NCBI GenBank assembly: GCA_945827565.1
Contig: CALZNR010000103.1
Location: 1 to 5,774 of the forward strand
Source of the DNA: an uncultured Prevotella sp.
GTDB taxonomy: Bacteria; Bacteroidota; Bacteroidia; Bacteroidales; Bacteroidaceae
Direction: 5' to 3'
Length of the DNA stretch: 5,774 nucleotides
Shown here: one piece after another, positions 1 to 5,774 of the stretch
How the letters are laid out: the number at the start of each line of letters is the position of its first letter
Position numbering within the stretch: the stretch's first letter is position 1
Notes under the pieces: model-generated
Told to the model about the DNA's origin: nothing
The model's input: only the letters and a program-made list of their open reading frames with translations
Database searches by the model: none
Position numbers and translations under genes: made by a program

Positions 1-47
1 GAGATTTCTGCCTGTCTCGTGGGCTCGGAGATGTGTATAAGAGACAG
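1..47 (+). other. Illumina Nextera i7/Read 2 adapter contamination
   Basis: This is library adapter sequence, not organism DNA. Bases 1-5 (GAGAT) are the 3' end of the P7 oligo. Bases 6-13 (TTCTGCCT) fit the 8-base i7 index position and match the Nextera N703 adapter index as I remember it. Bases 14-28 are GTCTCGTGGGCTCGG, the Nextera Read 2 segment. Bases 29-47 are AGATGTGTATAAGAGACAG, the 19-base Tn5 mosaic end used in tagmentation. The parts are in the correct order with no gaps. Genomic sequence therefore starts at base 48, where the transposase cut. The likely cause is untrimmed read-through of a short insert that was assembled into the contig end. Confidence 0.98.
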
Positions 48-201
48 AAGATGGGTTGTTGATGACCACGCACCCCGACGGACAATCAAAATGCCAGTAG
101 TCTCCCCCTGAAAAGAACGGTCGAACCTATCAATCGGCCGTGAATATCAAGGTTCATCCTTAGTTAGAGGGATTCCTTGTTTATTGCCACATCAAAACAA
201 G
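48..201. other. Non-coding or unassigned stretch between adapter and terminator
   Basis: No gene can be supported here. On the minus strand an ATG at 157-155 opens only 23 codons before a TGA at 88-86. Another minus frame stays open for about 26 codons into the adapter but has no clear start. On the plus strand the frame beginning at base 50 is broken by a TAG at 98-100 and ends at a TAG at 161-163. None of these short peptides resembles translation initiation factor IF-3, whose gene commonly follows thrS in Bacteroidales. No tRNA-like structure was seen. Confidence 0.5.
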
Positions 202-250
202 AAAAGCCATAAAAGGGAACCATGTCTTGTTTCTCCCTTTTACGGCTTTT
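202..250 (-). terminator. Rho-independent-type terminator after thrS, possibly bidirectional
   Basis: Arms at 202-218 and 234-250 form a 17-base-pair stem around a 15-base loop. The only imperfect position (209/243) is A opposite C on the plus strand but a U-G wobble in minus-strand RNA, so the stem is fully paired in the thrS transcript. The minus-strand RNA continues into a U-rich run (UUUUCUUGUUUU). The hairpin begins 23 bases after the thrS stop codon. In plus-strand RNA the stem also ends in five U residues, so it could stop transcription from either side. Confidence 0.85.
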
Positions 251-273
251 TGATAGATTATAGATAAGCGGCT

Positions 274-2217
274 TTAGAAATCCTTGGTCATCTCTGCCAC
301 TTCATCATTGATTTTCTTGGCAAAATCCTCCATGCTCATCACAGACTGCTCGCCACCTCCCTGAGGACGAACTGCCACGGTTCCATCTGCCTGTTCTTTC
401 TCACCAACAATCACCATGTATGGCACACGTTTCAATTCATTGTCGCGCACCTTACGACCTATCTTCTCGTTTCTGTCATCTATGGTAGCACGCACCCCCA
501 CTTTGTCGAAGTATTGAGCCACCTGATGCGCATAGTCATTGTATTTCTCTGATATTGGAAGAATAGCCACCTGATCGGGAGTGAGCCACAAGGGGAAATG
601 ACCCGCTGTATGCTCTATCAGCACAGCACAGAAACGCTCCATAGAACCAAAAGGAGCACGATGTATCATCACGGGTGTCTTTTTGGTGTTATCCTCGTCA
701 GTATATTCCAACTGGAAACGTTTGGGCAGGTTGTAATCTACCTGAATAGTACCCAACTGCCAGCGGCGTCCAATTGCATCTTTTATCATAAAGTCGAGTT
801 TTGGACCATAGAATGCAGCCTCTCCATACTCAATTTTGGCATTCAACCCCTTTTCTCTACAAGCCTCTACAATCGCAGCTTCTGAGCGAGCCCAATCCTC
901 ATCGCTACCCACATACTTCTCATGGTCGTTAGGGTCGCGCAACGAGATCTGAGCCTCAAAGTTAAATCCAAAGGCGGTAAGCACAATCTGAATAATGTCC
1001 ATCACATTGAGGAATTCCTGCTTCACCTGATCTGGACGGCAGAACAAGTGGGCATCATCTTGTGTGAACGAACGTACACGGGTAAGTCCATGTAACTCGC
1101 CACTCTGCTCATAACGATACACGGTGCCAAACTCAGCAATGCGCAAGGGAAGATCCTTGTACGAGCGAGGCTTCCAGGCAAATATCTCACAGTGATGCGG
1201 ACAGTTCATGGGTTTGAGCATATACTCTTCATCCTCCTCTGGAGTGTGGATGGGCTGAAACGAGTCCTTGCCATAGTGCGCATAATGACCACTGGTGACA
1301 TAAAGATTTTTAGAACCAATATGAGGGGTTATCACCTCCTGATAGCCAAATCTCTTCTGCACCTTGCGTAAATGATCTTGCAGGCGGAGACGCAGTTCGG
1401 TACCTTTGGGCAACCAGATGGGCAGTCCCTTACCCACTTTCTCAGAGAACATGAAAAGCTCCATTTCCTTACCTATCTTTCGATGGTCTCTCTTCTTTGC
1501 CTCTTCAATCATCACCAAGTACTCATCAAGCATTTTTTTCTTGGGGAACGAAATGCCATAAAGACGCTGCATCTGCTCACGATTGGCATCTCCGCGCCAA
1601 AAGGCACCTGCCACACTTGTCAGTTTCACAGCCTTGATTGCACCTGTATTGAGCAAATGCGGACCCTTACACAAATCTGTAAAAGAACCTTGTGTATAGG
1701 TGGTAATAGATCCATCTTCCAAATCCTGTTCTATGTGTTCGCACTTGTAGGACTGACCTGCCGCAGCAAACTCTTTCAATGCGTCAGCCTTTGCCACTTC
1801 CTTGCGCACCACAGGCTCTTTCTTGCCAGCCAGTTCCTTCATTTTGGCTTCTATCTGTGGAAAATCTCCTTCCTTGATACTCTCTCCATTAGGAAGCAAC
1901 ACATCATAGAAGAAGCCGTTCTCAATGGCAGGACCAAAGCCGAACTGGATTCCAGGATACAACTCCTGCAATGCTTCTGCCAGCAAATGCGCCGAAGTGT
2001 GCCAGAACGCATGCTTTCCCTCCTCATCTTCCCACTTGTACAAAGCTATGGAAGAATCCTCATTGATAGGTCGGTTTAACTCTACTGTTTCACCGTTCAC
2101 ACCGCAAGCGATAACGTCGCGTGCCAAAGCAGGTGAAATGCTTTCGGCAATCTGAAGCCCGGTCACGCCTTGTTCATACGAACGAACAGAACCGTCCGGA
2201 AATTGAATGTTTATCAT
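274..2217 (-). CDS. thrS: Threonyl-tRNA synthetase
   Basis: This cytoplasmic class II synthetase charges tRNA-Thr with threonine using ATP and hydrolyses mischarged Ser-tRNA-Thr. The 647 residues are full length for the bacterial form. The domains in order are an N-terminal TGS domain (about 1-62), an editing domain with HTSAH (H73, H77) and CKGPH (C183, H187), the class II catalytic core (about 250-540), and a C-terminal anticodon-binding domain (about 545-640). The expected zinc ligands are present: C339 in NCPHH, H390 in QDDAH and H519 in MIHRA. Motif 2 arginine is R368 in VYRYE and motif 3 arginine is R528 in GSMERF. All key residues are intact. The ATG at 2217 gives the usual TGS start ([10 protein letters not shown]). 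The gene has its own promoter in the 74-base gap upstream and a terminator 23 bases downstream, so it looks like a single-gene transcript. Confidence 0.98.
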   Translation of the reverse strand: MINIQFPDGSVRSYEQGVTGLQIAESISPALARDVIACGVNGETVELNRPINEDSSIALYKWEDEEGKHAFWHTSAHLLAEALQELYPGIQFGFGPAIENGFFYDVLLPNGESIKEGDFPQIEAKMKELAGKKEPVVRKEVAKADALKEFAAAGQSYKCEHIEQDLEDGSITTYTQGSFTDLCKGPHLLNTGAIKAVKLTSVAGAFWRGDANREQMQRLYGISFPKKKMLDEYLVMIEEAKKRDHRKIGKEMELFMFSEKVGKGLPIWLPKGTELRLRLQDHLRKVQKRFGYQEVITPHIGSKNLYVTSGHYAHYGKDSFQPIHTPEEDEEYMLKPMNCPHHCEIFAWKPRSYKDLPLRIAEFGTVYRYEQSGELHGLTRVRSFTQDDAHLFCRPDQVKQEFLNVMDIIQIVLTAFGFNFEAQISLRDPNDHEKYVGSDEDWARSEAAIVEACREKGLNAKIEYGEAAFYGPKLDFMIKDAIGRRWQLGTIQVDYNLPKRFQLEYTDEDNTKKTPVMIHRAPFGSMERFCAVLIEHTAGHFPLWLTPDQVAILPISEKYNDYAHQVAQYFDKVGVRATIDDRNEKIGRKVRDNELKRVPYMVIVGEKEQADGTVAVRPQGGGEQSVMSMEDFAKKINDEVAEMTKDF

Positions 2218-2246
2218 ATCTACAATATATGTTTGTTTTGCGGTTA

Positions 2247-2280
2247 CAAAATTAGCGTTTAAATCTGTAACATCAGCAAA
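2247..2280 (-). promoter_or_regulatory. Bacteroidota-type promoter for thrS
   Basis: On the minus strand TTTG (2280-2277) is followed after 22 bases by TAATTTTG (2254-2247). The second element matches the Bacteroidota -7 consensus TAnnTTTG exactly, and the first matches the -33 TTTG element. The spacing is close to that usually described. Transcription would begin near 2240, leaving a 5' leader of roughly 25 bases before the thrS ATG at 2217. The whole element lies between the TPR gene stop codon (2292-2294) and thrS. No leader structure such as a T-box is possible in so short a leader. Confidence 0.72.
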
Positions 2281-2291
2281 GATTTCTAAAA

Positions 2292-4247
2292 TTATTTCGC
2301 TGTCTGCTTGAGAATGCTGTAGGCTTCATACAGCCCCAATTCTCCTGCCTTGCTTAAATCCTGTATTCCCTGTGCCTTGTGCGACAATCGAATACGCGCT
2401 ATACCGCGGTTGTAATATGCCTCTGCCATATTTTTATCCAAGACAATGGCACGCGAATAATCATCCACCGCACGGGCAATGTCATTGAGCATCACATACA
2501 CATTGGCACGATTGTAATACAGATAAGGATTCTGCTGATTGAGATGTATGGCAGCCGTCAAATCGTTTACAGCCATAGTAAGCATCAGTTGGTGCTCCTT
2601 TCCTTGAGATTTGAGGAAGTTAGCCTGTTTGGCATAGCAAAGAGCACGCTGCCAATATGCCACCACCATGCTGCTGTCTGACTGAATACAAGCCGACAAA
2701 TCGTCTTTGGCCTCATCAAAATTCTGTGTTACGGCATAGGCTATTGCTCTTTGAAACAGCACACCTGTCAACTTTGAGCTCTCCATTTTTCCTGCTTGTT
2801 CCGAAAGGAGGGCAATGTAATCAAAGTATTCCTTTGACTCTTTCTCGGTGAGTGCAGGCACATCGCATGAAACATAAATCTTTTTGCCATACGGACTCTG
2901 GTGGTTGATTTCTTCAATTTCTGGAGCATACGGCACATAGCGTTTAACCTCACTTTGCGCACTCTGAAACGACATGGCATACATAGGCTTGAAAGTCATA
3001 TCCACTTTTCGGTTCTGCACTTTTCCTCTGTACTCGTTCTTGTATTCATGCACTTCCTCTTGCTCGTCGGCAACCACAATCTGGTTGTATTTATCCAAGT
3101 CATCATCACTCCGCTTTCGCAATTGTTCCTTGTTCAATCTGGGCTGTATGCCATACAAGTGTTTGTACAACTGCGCTTTATATACACGAAACTCATCCTG
3201 TTCTGCTTTTTTTGCCATGCCCAGTTTTCGATAACATGCGGCACGATGCTCCAAACCAGCCCAGAAGTTCGGATACTGTCCAATGATTGTTGTATAGTCG
3301 TCAATGGCTTTTTTCAGGTCTCCTGTGGTTTCAAGCAGCAAAGCACGGTTGAAAAGCGCCATGTAGTTATTGGGTTCAACAGTCAACACAAAATCAAAGT
3401 CTTCTATAGCTCTGTTGTCATCTCCCACCTGTGCTCGCAACAAGCCTCGGTTATAGTGTCCCAAATAGTTATTGGGGTCTATATCCAACGCTGTGTCATA
3501 GTCTGCCATGGCACCACGCAGATTGTTCTGCTTCAGCCGTGCCAAGGCTCTGTTGATATAATAACCTGATTGCTTGGGTTTCAAATGAATCGCCTTGTTC
3601 AGTGCCTCTTCTGCTGACTTCCATTGCTCTTTGCTCAGGTATATGTTGCTTTTGGTTGCCCATACCGCCCCATCATACTCATCAATCTCTATGCTTTTGT
3701 TCAGTGCTTCCAGGGCTTGTACTGTATCTTTCTGCAACAGCAGCACCTCGGCCCTCATGCTATAGGCAGGAGCATAGTTCGACCATCTGTGGGATATTGT
3801 ATCAAGCTCTGTGATGGCTTGGCGATAGTTCTTGCTCTGAATATGGCACAGCACTCGGTTGTGCCACAGGTTTTGGTTGTCTGGGGCATAGGTGATGGCT
3901 CTGCTGTAATCATCGGCAGCCCCTCGGAAATCGTTTCTCTTGATGCGAGCAATGGCTCTCAATTCGTAATTGTTGACAACATAGGGATTACGCTCTATGG
4001 CCTTGGTACAATCAGTCTCTGCGCCAAGAAAATCTTCCAGATAGTACTTTGCCAACCCACGGAAGAACCATGGCTCATAGAGATAAGGTTTGGCACTTAT
4101 CGCCTGATTGAAATACTGGATAGAAAGCACATAATCCTCGTAATAGAGCGCGCTGCGCCCTATCATCAGTAATCGCTCGGTGTTGTATTGTGAAAATGCT
4201 GATAGATGTAAGAATGAATATACAAGAAGTATGAAAAAACGCATCAT
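2292..4247 (-). CDS. Secreted tetratricopeptide-repeat protein, function unknown
   Basis: This 651-residue protein has a cleavable signal peptide ([10 protein letters not shown]..., likely cut after S19 or Q20), so it should act in the periplasm or envelope, probably as a protein-binding scaffold. I do not recognise a specific function. Residues 21-360 are ten consecutive 34-residue TPR units without insertions, many ending in a proline at the unit boundary. A charged, tyrosine-rich non-TPR segment follows (about 361-480). Four more TPRs occupy about 491-640; the second carries a roughly 14-residue insertion between its helices. No enzymatic motif or transmembrane segment was seen after the signal peptide. 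The longer open frame from 4277 (MWIQDKVGCK...) is rejected because it would overlap def by 34 bases and bury the signal peptide. The chosen ATG overlaps the def stop as ATGA, which suggests translational coupling. ATG 4244 is an equally possible start. Confidence 0.9.
   Translation of the reverse strand: MMRFFILLVYSFLHLSAFSQYNTERLLMIGRSALYYEDYVLSIQYFNQAISAKPYLYEPWFFRGLAKYYLEDFLGAETDCTKAIERNPYVVNNYELRAIARIKRNDFRGAADDYSRAITYAPDNQNLWHNRVLCHIQSKNYRQAITELDTISHRWSNYAPAYSMRAEVLLLQKDTVQALEALNKSIEIDEYDGAVWATKSNIYLSKEQWKSAEEALNKAIHLKPKQSGYYINRALARLKQNNLRGAMADYDTALDIDPNNYLGHYNRGLLRAQVGDDNRAIEDFDFVLTVEPNNYMALFNRALLLETTGDLKKAIDDYTTIIGQYPNFWAGLEHRAACYRKLGMAKKAEQDEFRVYKAQLYKHLYGIQPRLNKEQLRKRSDDDLDKYNQIVVADEQEEVHEYKNEYRGKVQNRKVDMTFKPMYAMSFQSAQSEVKRYVPYAPEIEEINHQSPYGKKIYVSCDVPALTEKESKEYFDYIALLSEQAGKMESSKLTGVLFQRAIAYAVTQNFDEAKDDLSACIQSDSSMVVAYWQRALCYAKQANFLKSQGKEHQLMLTMAVNDLTAAIHLNQQNPYLYYNRANVYVMLNDIARAVDDYSRAIVLDKNMAEAYYNRGIARIRLSHKAQGIQDLSKAGELGLYEAYSILKQTAK
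4242..4247 (-). promoter_or_regulatory. def stop / TPR start overlap (ATGATG)
   Basis: On the minus strand the bases read ATGATG. The def stop codon TGA occupies 4246-4244. The TPR gene can start at ATG 4247-4245 (four-base ATGA overlap) or at ATG 4244-4242 (one-base overlap). Either choice places the methionine directly before RFFILLVY, the hydrophobic core of the signal peptide. Such overlaps usually mean one mRNA and coupled translation by re-initiation. Confidence 0.85.
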
Positions 4248-4804
4248 CTTGCAGCCAACTTTGTCTTGTATCCACAACGAAAACGTCCTTGCAGCAAAGC
4301 CCTCAGCTTACTCTTGATAAGCTGTTTACGTAACGGAGATATGCGGTCAACAAATACCTTGCCTTCCAGATGGTCAAATTCATGTTGCATCACTCTTGCC
4401 AGATAGCCCTGCACCCACTCATCGTGCGGTTGCATCTGCTCGTCCAAATATGTGACGTGGATGCGCGTAGGCCGTTGAACCCGCTCATGGATGGCAGGCA
4501 GACTGAGGCATCCCTCTTCCGACACATCGGTATGGGTGTCGTCATACTCCACAATATGGGGATTGATAAACACCTTTTTAAAGCCCTTGTATTCGGGCAA
4601 ATCCTCTGACAGCACATCCAGGTCAATCACAACTATCCTAACGGCTCTTCCCACTTGCGGAGCAGCCAAACCAATACCTTCTGACTCTGCCAATGTGTCC
4701 CACATGTCTTTGATAAAATCAGTTAGTCCTGGGTAATCCGCTGTAATATCTTCCGCAACCTTTCGCAGCACTGGCTGACCATAAATATAAATCGGTAAAA
4801 TCAT
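4244..4804 (-). CDS. def: Peptide deformylase
   Basis: This cytoplasmic metalloenzyme removes the formyl group from the N-terminal methionine of nascent proteins, which must precede methionine excision. All three family motifs are intact in 186 residues, a normal bacterial length: GIGLAAPQVG at 43-52, EEGCLS with metal ligand C99, and HEFDH with ligands H141 and H145 and catalytic E142. The N-terminus (MILPIYIYGQPVLR) is typical of Bacteroidota deformylases, which supports the ATG at 4804. The basic tail after residue 160 is ordinary for the family. The gene starts two bases after the ruvX stop and its own stop overlaps the TPR start, so it is embedded in the operon. AGGAAG lies about 12 bases upstream of the ATG inside the end of ruvX, but Bacteroidota depend little on such sites. 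Confidence 0.97.
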   Translation of the reverse strand: MILPIYIYGQPVLRKVAEDITADYPGLTDFIKDMWDTLAESEGIGLAAPQVGRAVRIVVIDLDVLSEDLPEYKGFKKVFINPHIVEYDDTHTDVSEEGCLSLPAIHERVQRPTRIHVTYLDEQMQPHDEWVQGYLARVMQHEFDHLEGKVFVDRISPLRKQLIKSKLRALLQGRFRCGYKTKLAAR

Positions 4805-4806
4805 TT

Positions 4807-5241
4807 TTAAGTTTTCTTCCTTAGTTGAAATTTTTGAGAAGACATGTAGTCTTGCAGTATAATTGTGGCACTGACCTCATCTACCAGAGCCTTGTCTTGT
4901 CTTGTTTTTTTCTTCTGGCATCCCTCTAATATGGCATGATGTGCCAACACAGAAGTAAAGCGTTCATCATAGAACTCGAGCGGGATGTTCGGAAATCTCT
5001 TCCTGAAAGAAGCAGCAAACTGCTTGACACGAGCAAAGTTTTCGCTGGGGCTCCCGTCATTTTGTCGCGGTTCCCCCACAACTACCAACTCCACCTCTTC
5101 TCTTGAAAAATAGTCAGTCAAAAAGGCGCTCAACTCGGCTGTAGGAACAGTGGCCAATCCTCCTGCAATGAGTTGCAGGGGGTCGGTCACTGCCAATCCA
5201 GTTCTCTTCTTTCCGTAATCAACTGCCAGGATTCTCGCCAC
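4807..5241 (-). CDS. ruvX: RuvX/YqgF-family Holliday-junction-resolvase-like nuclease (pre-16S rRNA processing)
   Basis: This is a small RNase H-fold protein of the YqgF/RuvX family. Its E. coli relative is linked to maturation of the 16S rRNA 5' end; the older name implies Holliday junction resolution. From the chosen start it has 144 residues, the usual size. The hallmark segments are VDYGKKRTGLAVTD with D8, the VVVGEPRQNDGS loop, YDERFTS with E93, and VDEVSATIIL with D121; these acidic residues are the expected metal-binding set. There is no ATG start: the frame opens after a TAA at 5268-5266. GTG at 5241-5239 gives MARILAVDYGKKRTG, which matches how family members begin. The alternative TTG at 5256 would add five residues (MNHST). 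Only two bases separate its stop from def. The function is well supported by family; the exact start is less certain. Confidence 0.93.
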   Translation of the reverse strand: MARILAVDYGKKRTGLAVTDPLQLIAGGLATVPTAELSAFLTDYFSREEVELVVVGEPRQNDGSPSENFARVKQFAASFRKRFPNIPLEFYDERFTSVLAHHAILEGCQKKKTRQDKALVDEVSATIILQDYMSSQKFQLRKKT

Positions 5242-5254
5242 AGTACTATGGTTC

Positions 5255-5276
5255 AAAAAACGCTCTTACAGAAGAG
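5255..5276 (-). terminator. Weak hairpin with U-run between SPOR gene and ruvX
   Basis: On the minus strand CTCTT (5276-5272), loop CTGT and AAGAG (5267-5263) form a five-base-pair stem followed by CG and six U residues (5260-5255). The shape resembles an intrinsic terminator, but the stem is short and weak. If it works at all it would more likely reduce read-through into ruvX than stop it, since no separate promoter was identified for ruvX in the gap. Confidence 0.3.
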
Positions 5277-5286
5277 AAAAATCGTT

Positions 5287-5774
5287 TTACTGTGCATTAT
5301 AGAGCAACCAAGCATCAGGATACTTCGTCCTGAATTCATTTCTACTGGCTGCGGCATCTGCTTTGCTGTCAAATGTGGCTACTACAACACGGAACATGTT
5401 GCGCTCTTCATTCTTCACCAGCTGAGCATCATATCCTGCATCACGCAGTTGCTGCTGCAATCCCTCGGCATTAGCTCTGCTCAAGAAAGCGCCCACAACA
5501 ACGCTATAGTTCTTCAGTCCCGATCCATTGACCACAGATACTTTTTCCTGGCGCACCTGCACATTGTCAGCATTATCCACAATTCTCACCTCTGTAACAG
5601 GTTTTTCCTCTACAGGCGTCACCACTGCACTTTGTTCTTGTATCTGCTCTGCTGGTGCTTGTGAAGCCTCCTGAGCCTTTGCCTTCTCGTACGCCTTTTT
5701 ATACGCACTTTCACTTGACTTACAGCCTACGAAAGACATGGCCACACACAAGGAAGCCGCCATAACCATTATTT
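5287..5774 (-). CDS. SPOR-domain lipoprotein, 5' end probably beyond window
   Basis: This is a predicted envelope lipoprotein with a C-terminal SPOR domain, a module that binds glycan strands stripped of stem peptides at division sites. From the first visible ATG (5769) it has 160 residues. A hydrophobic segment (ASLCVAMSFVG) ends in a lipobox with acylatable cysteine C16 (FVGC, then KSS). A charged, Ala/Gln/Glu-rich linker spans about 20-80, and the SPOR domain about 86-158 (YSVVVGAFLSRANAEGL, then FRVVVATF). The signal peptide from that ATG has no positive residue before its hydrophobic core. The two upstream positions read an incomplete codon ending AA, then ATA (Ile), with no stop seen, so a start such as M-K-K-I just outside the window is likely. 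The gene is first in the visible run and 30-45 bases before ruvX. Its partner in division or wall remodelling is unknown. Confidence 0.88.
   Translation of the reverse strand, partial: IMVMAASLCVAMSFVGCKSSESAYKKAYEKAKAQEASQAPAEQIQEQSAVVTPVEEKPVTEVRIVDNADNVQVRQEKVSVVNGSGLKNYSVVVGAFLSRANAEGLQQQLRDAGYDAQLVKNEERNMFRVVVATFDSKADAAASRNEFRTKYPDAWLLYNAQ

Noticed and set aside
29..47. Tn5/IS50 mosaic end as a natural mobile element
   Set aside because: It is joined to Illumina Read 2, index and P7 sequence in exact adapter order, so it is a library artefact.
48..163. Short partial genes next to the adapter on either strand
   Set aside because: The minus-strand ATG at 157 stops after 23 codons. The plus-strand frame from base 50 is interrupted by TAG at 98-100 and ends at 161-163. 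None is long enough or recognisable, and chance open frames of this size are expected.
1372..2079. 235-codon plus-strand open frame opposite thrS
   Set aside because: It lies fully antisense to the catalytic and editing regions of an intact thrS, is rich in Cys, His, Leu and Phe as antisense shadows often are, and matches no family I recognise.
2218..2291. T-box or other structured leader upstream of thrS
   Set aside because: The gap is only 74 bases, a promoter match leaves about 25 bases of leader, and T-box regulation is mainly a Firmicutes mechanism.
2901..3569. 222-codon plus-strand open frame, plus others at 3624-4172 and 5173-5664
   Set aside because: Each is antisense to a well-supported gene (TPR protein, SPOR lipoprotein and ruvX), with composition typical of reverse-complement frames and no recognisable domain.
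2328..4187. DNA-level tandem repeat suggested by the TPR array
   Set aside because: The repeats are visible in the protein register, but the nucleotide units are well diverged, so there is no recent tandem duplication or repeat-tract instability signal.
4248..4277. Upstream start for the TPR gene (MWIQDKVGCK)
   Set aside because: It would overlap def by 34 bases and place ten residues in front of a good signal peptide; the ATGA start at 4247 fits better.

Overview
The window looks like one end of a draft-genome or metagenome contig from a Bacteroidota bacterium, most likely order Bacteroidales and close to Prevotella. Four things point there: protein-level similarity of the threonyl-tRNA synthetase and RuvX as I recognise them, a Bacteroidota-type promoter (TTTG, 22-base spacer, TAATTTTG) upstream of thrS, a SPOR-domain lipoprotein, and a secreted TPR protein of the kind common in this phylum. 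The genus is an inference.

Layout: bases 1-47 are not genomic. They match an Illumina Nextera i7 adapter (P7 tail, 8-base index, Read 2 sequence ending in the Tn5 mosaic end). Bases 48-201 hold no supportable gene. A strong stem-loop at 202-250 is a probable terminator for thrS. All five real genes are on the minus strand, so transcription runs from the right edge to the left: a SPOR-domain lipoprotein (5' end probably cut by the window edge), ruvX (non-ATG start), def, a secreted 14-repeat TPR protein, and thrS.

The genes are tightly packed. The SPOR gene and ruvX are 30-45 bases apart, ruvX and def are 2 bases apart, and def and the TPR gene share an ATGA stop/start overlap, so these four probably form one transcript. 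thrS sits 74 bases further on and has its own promoter. The long plus-strand open frames lie opposite these genes and are shadows.

Functionally the cluster mixes envelope proteins (SPOR, TPR) with housekeeping enzymes: a pre-16S rRNA processing nuclease, peptide deformylase and threonyl-tRNA synthetase. I see no mobile element, CRISPR array, RNA gene, defence system or biosynthetic cluster. I found no convincing previously undescribed system. The items most worth a second look are the adapter contamination, the uncharacterised TPR protein coupled to def, and the absence of infC after thrS.
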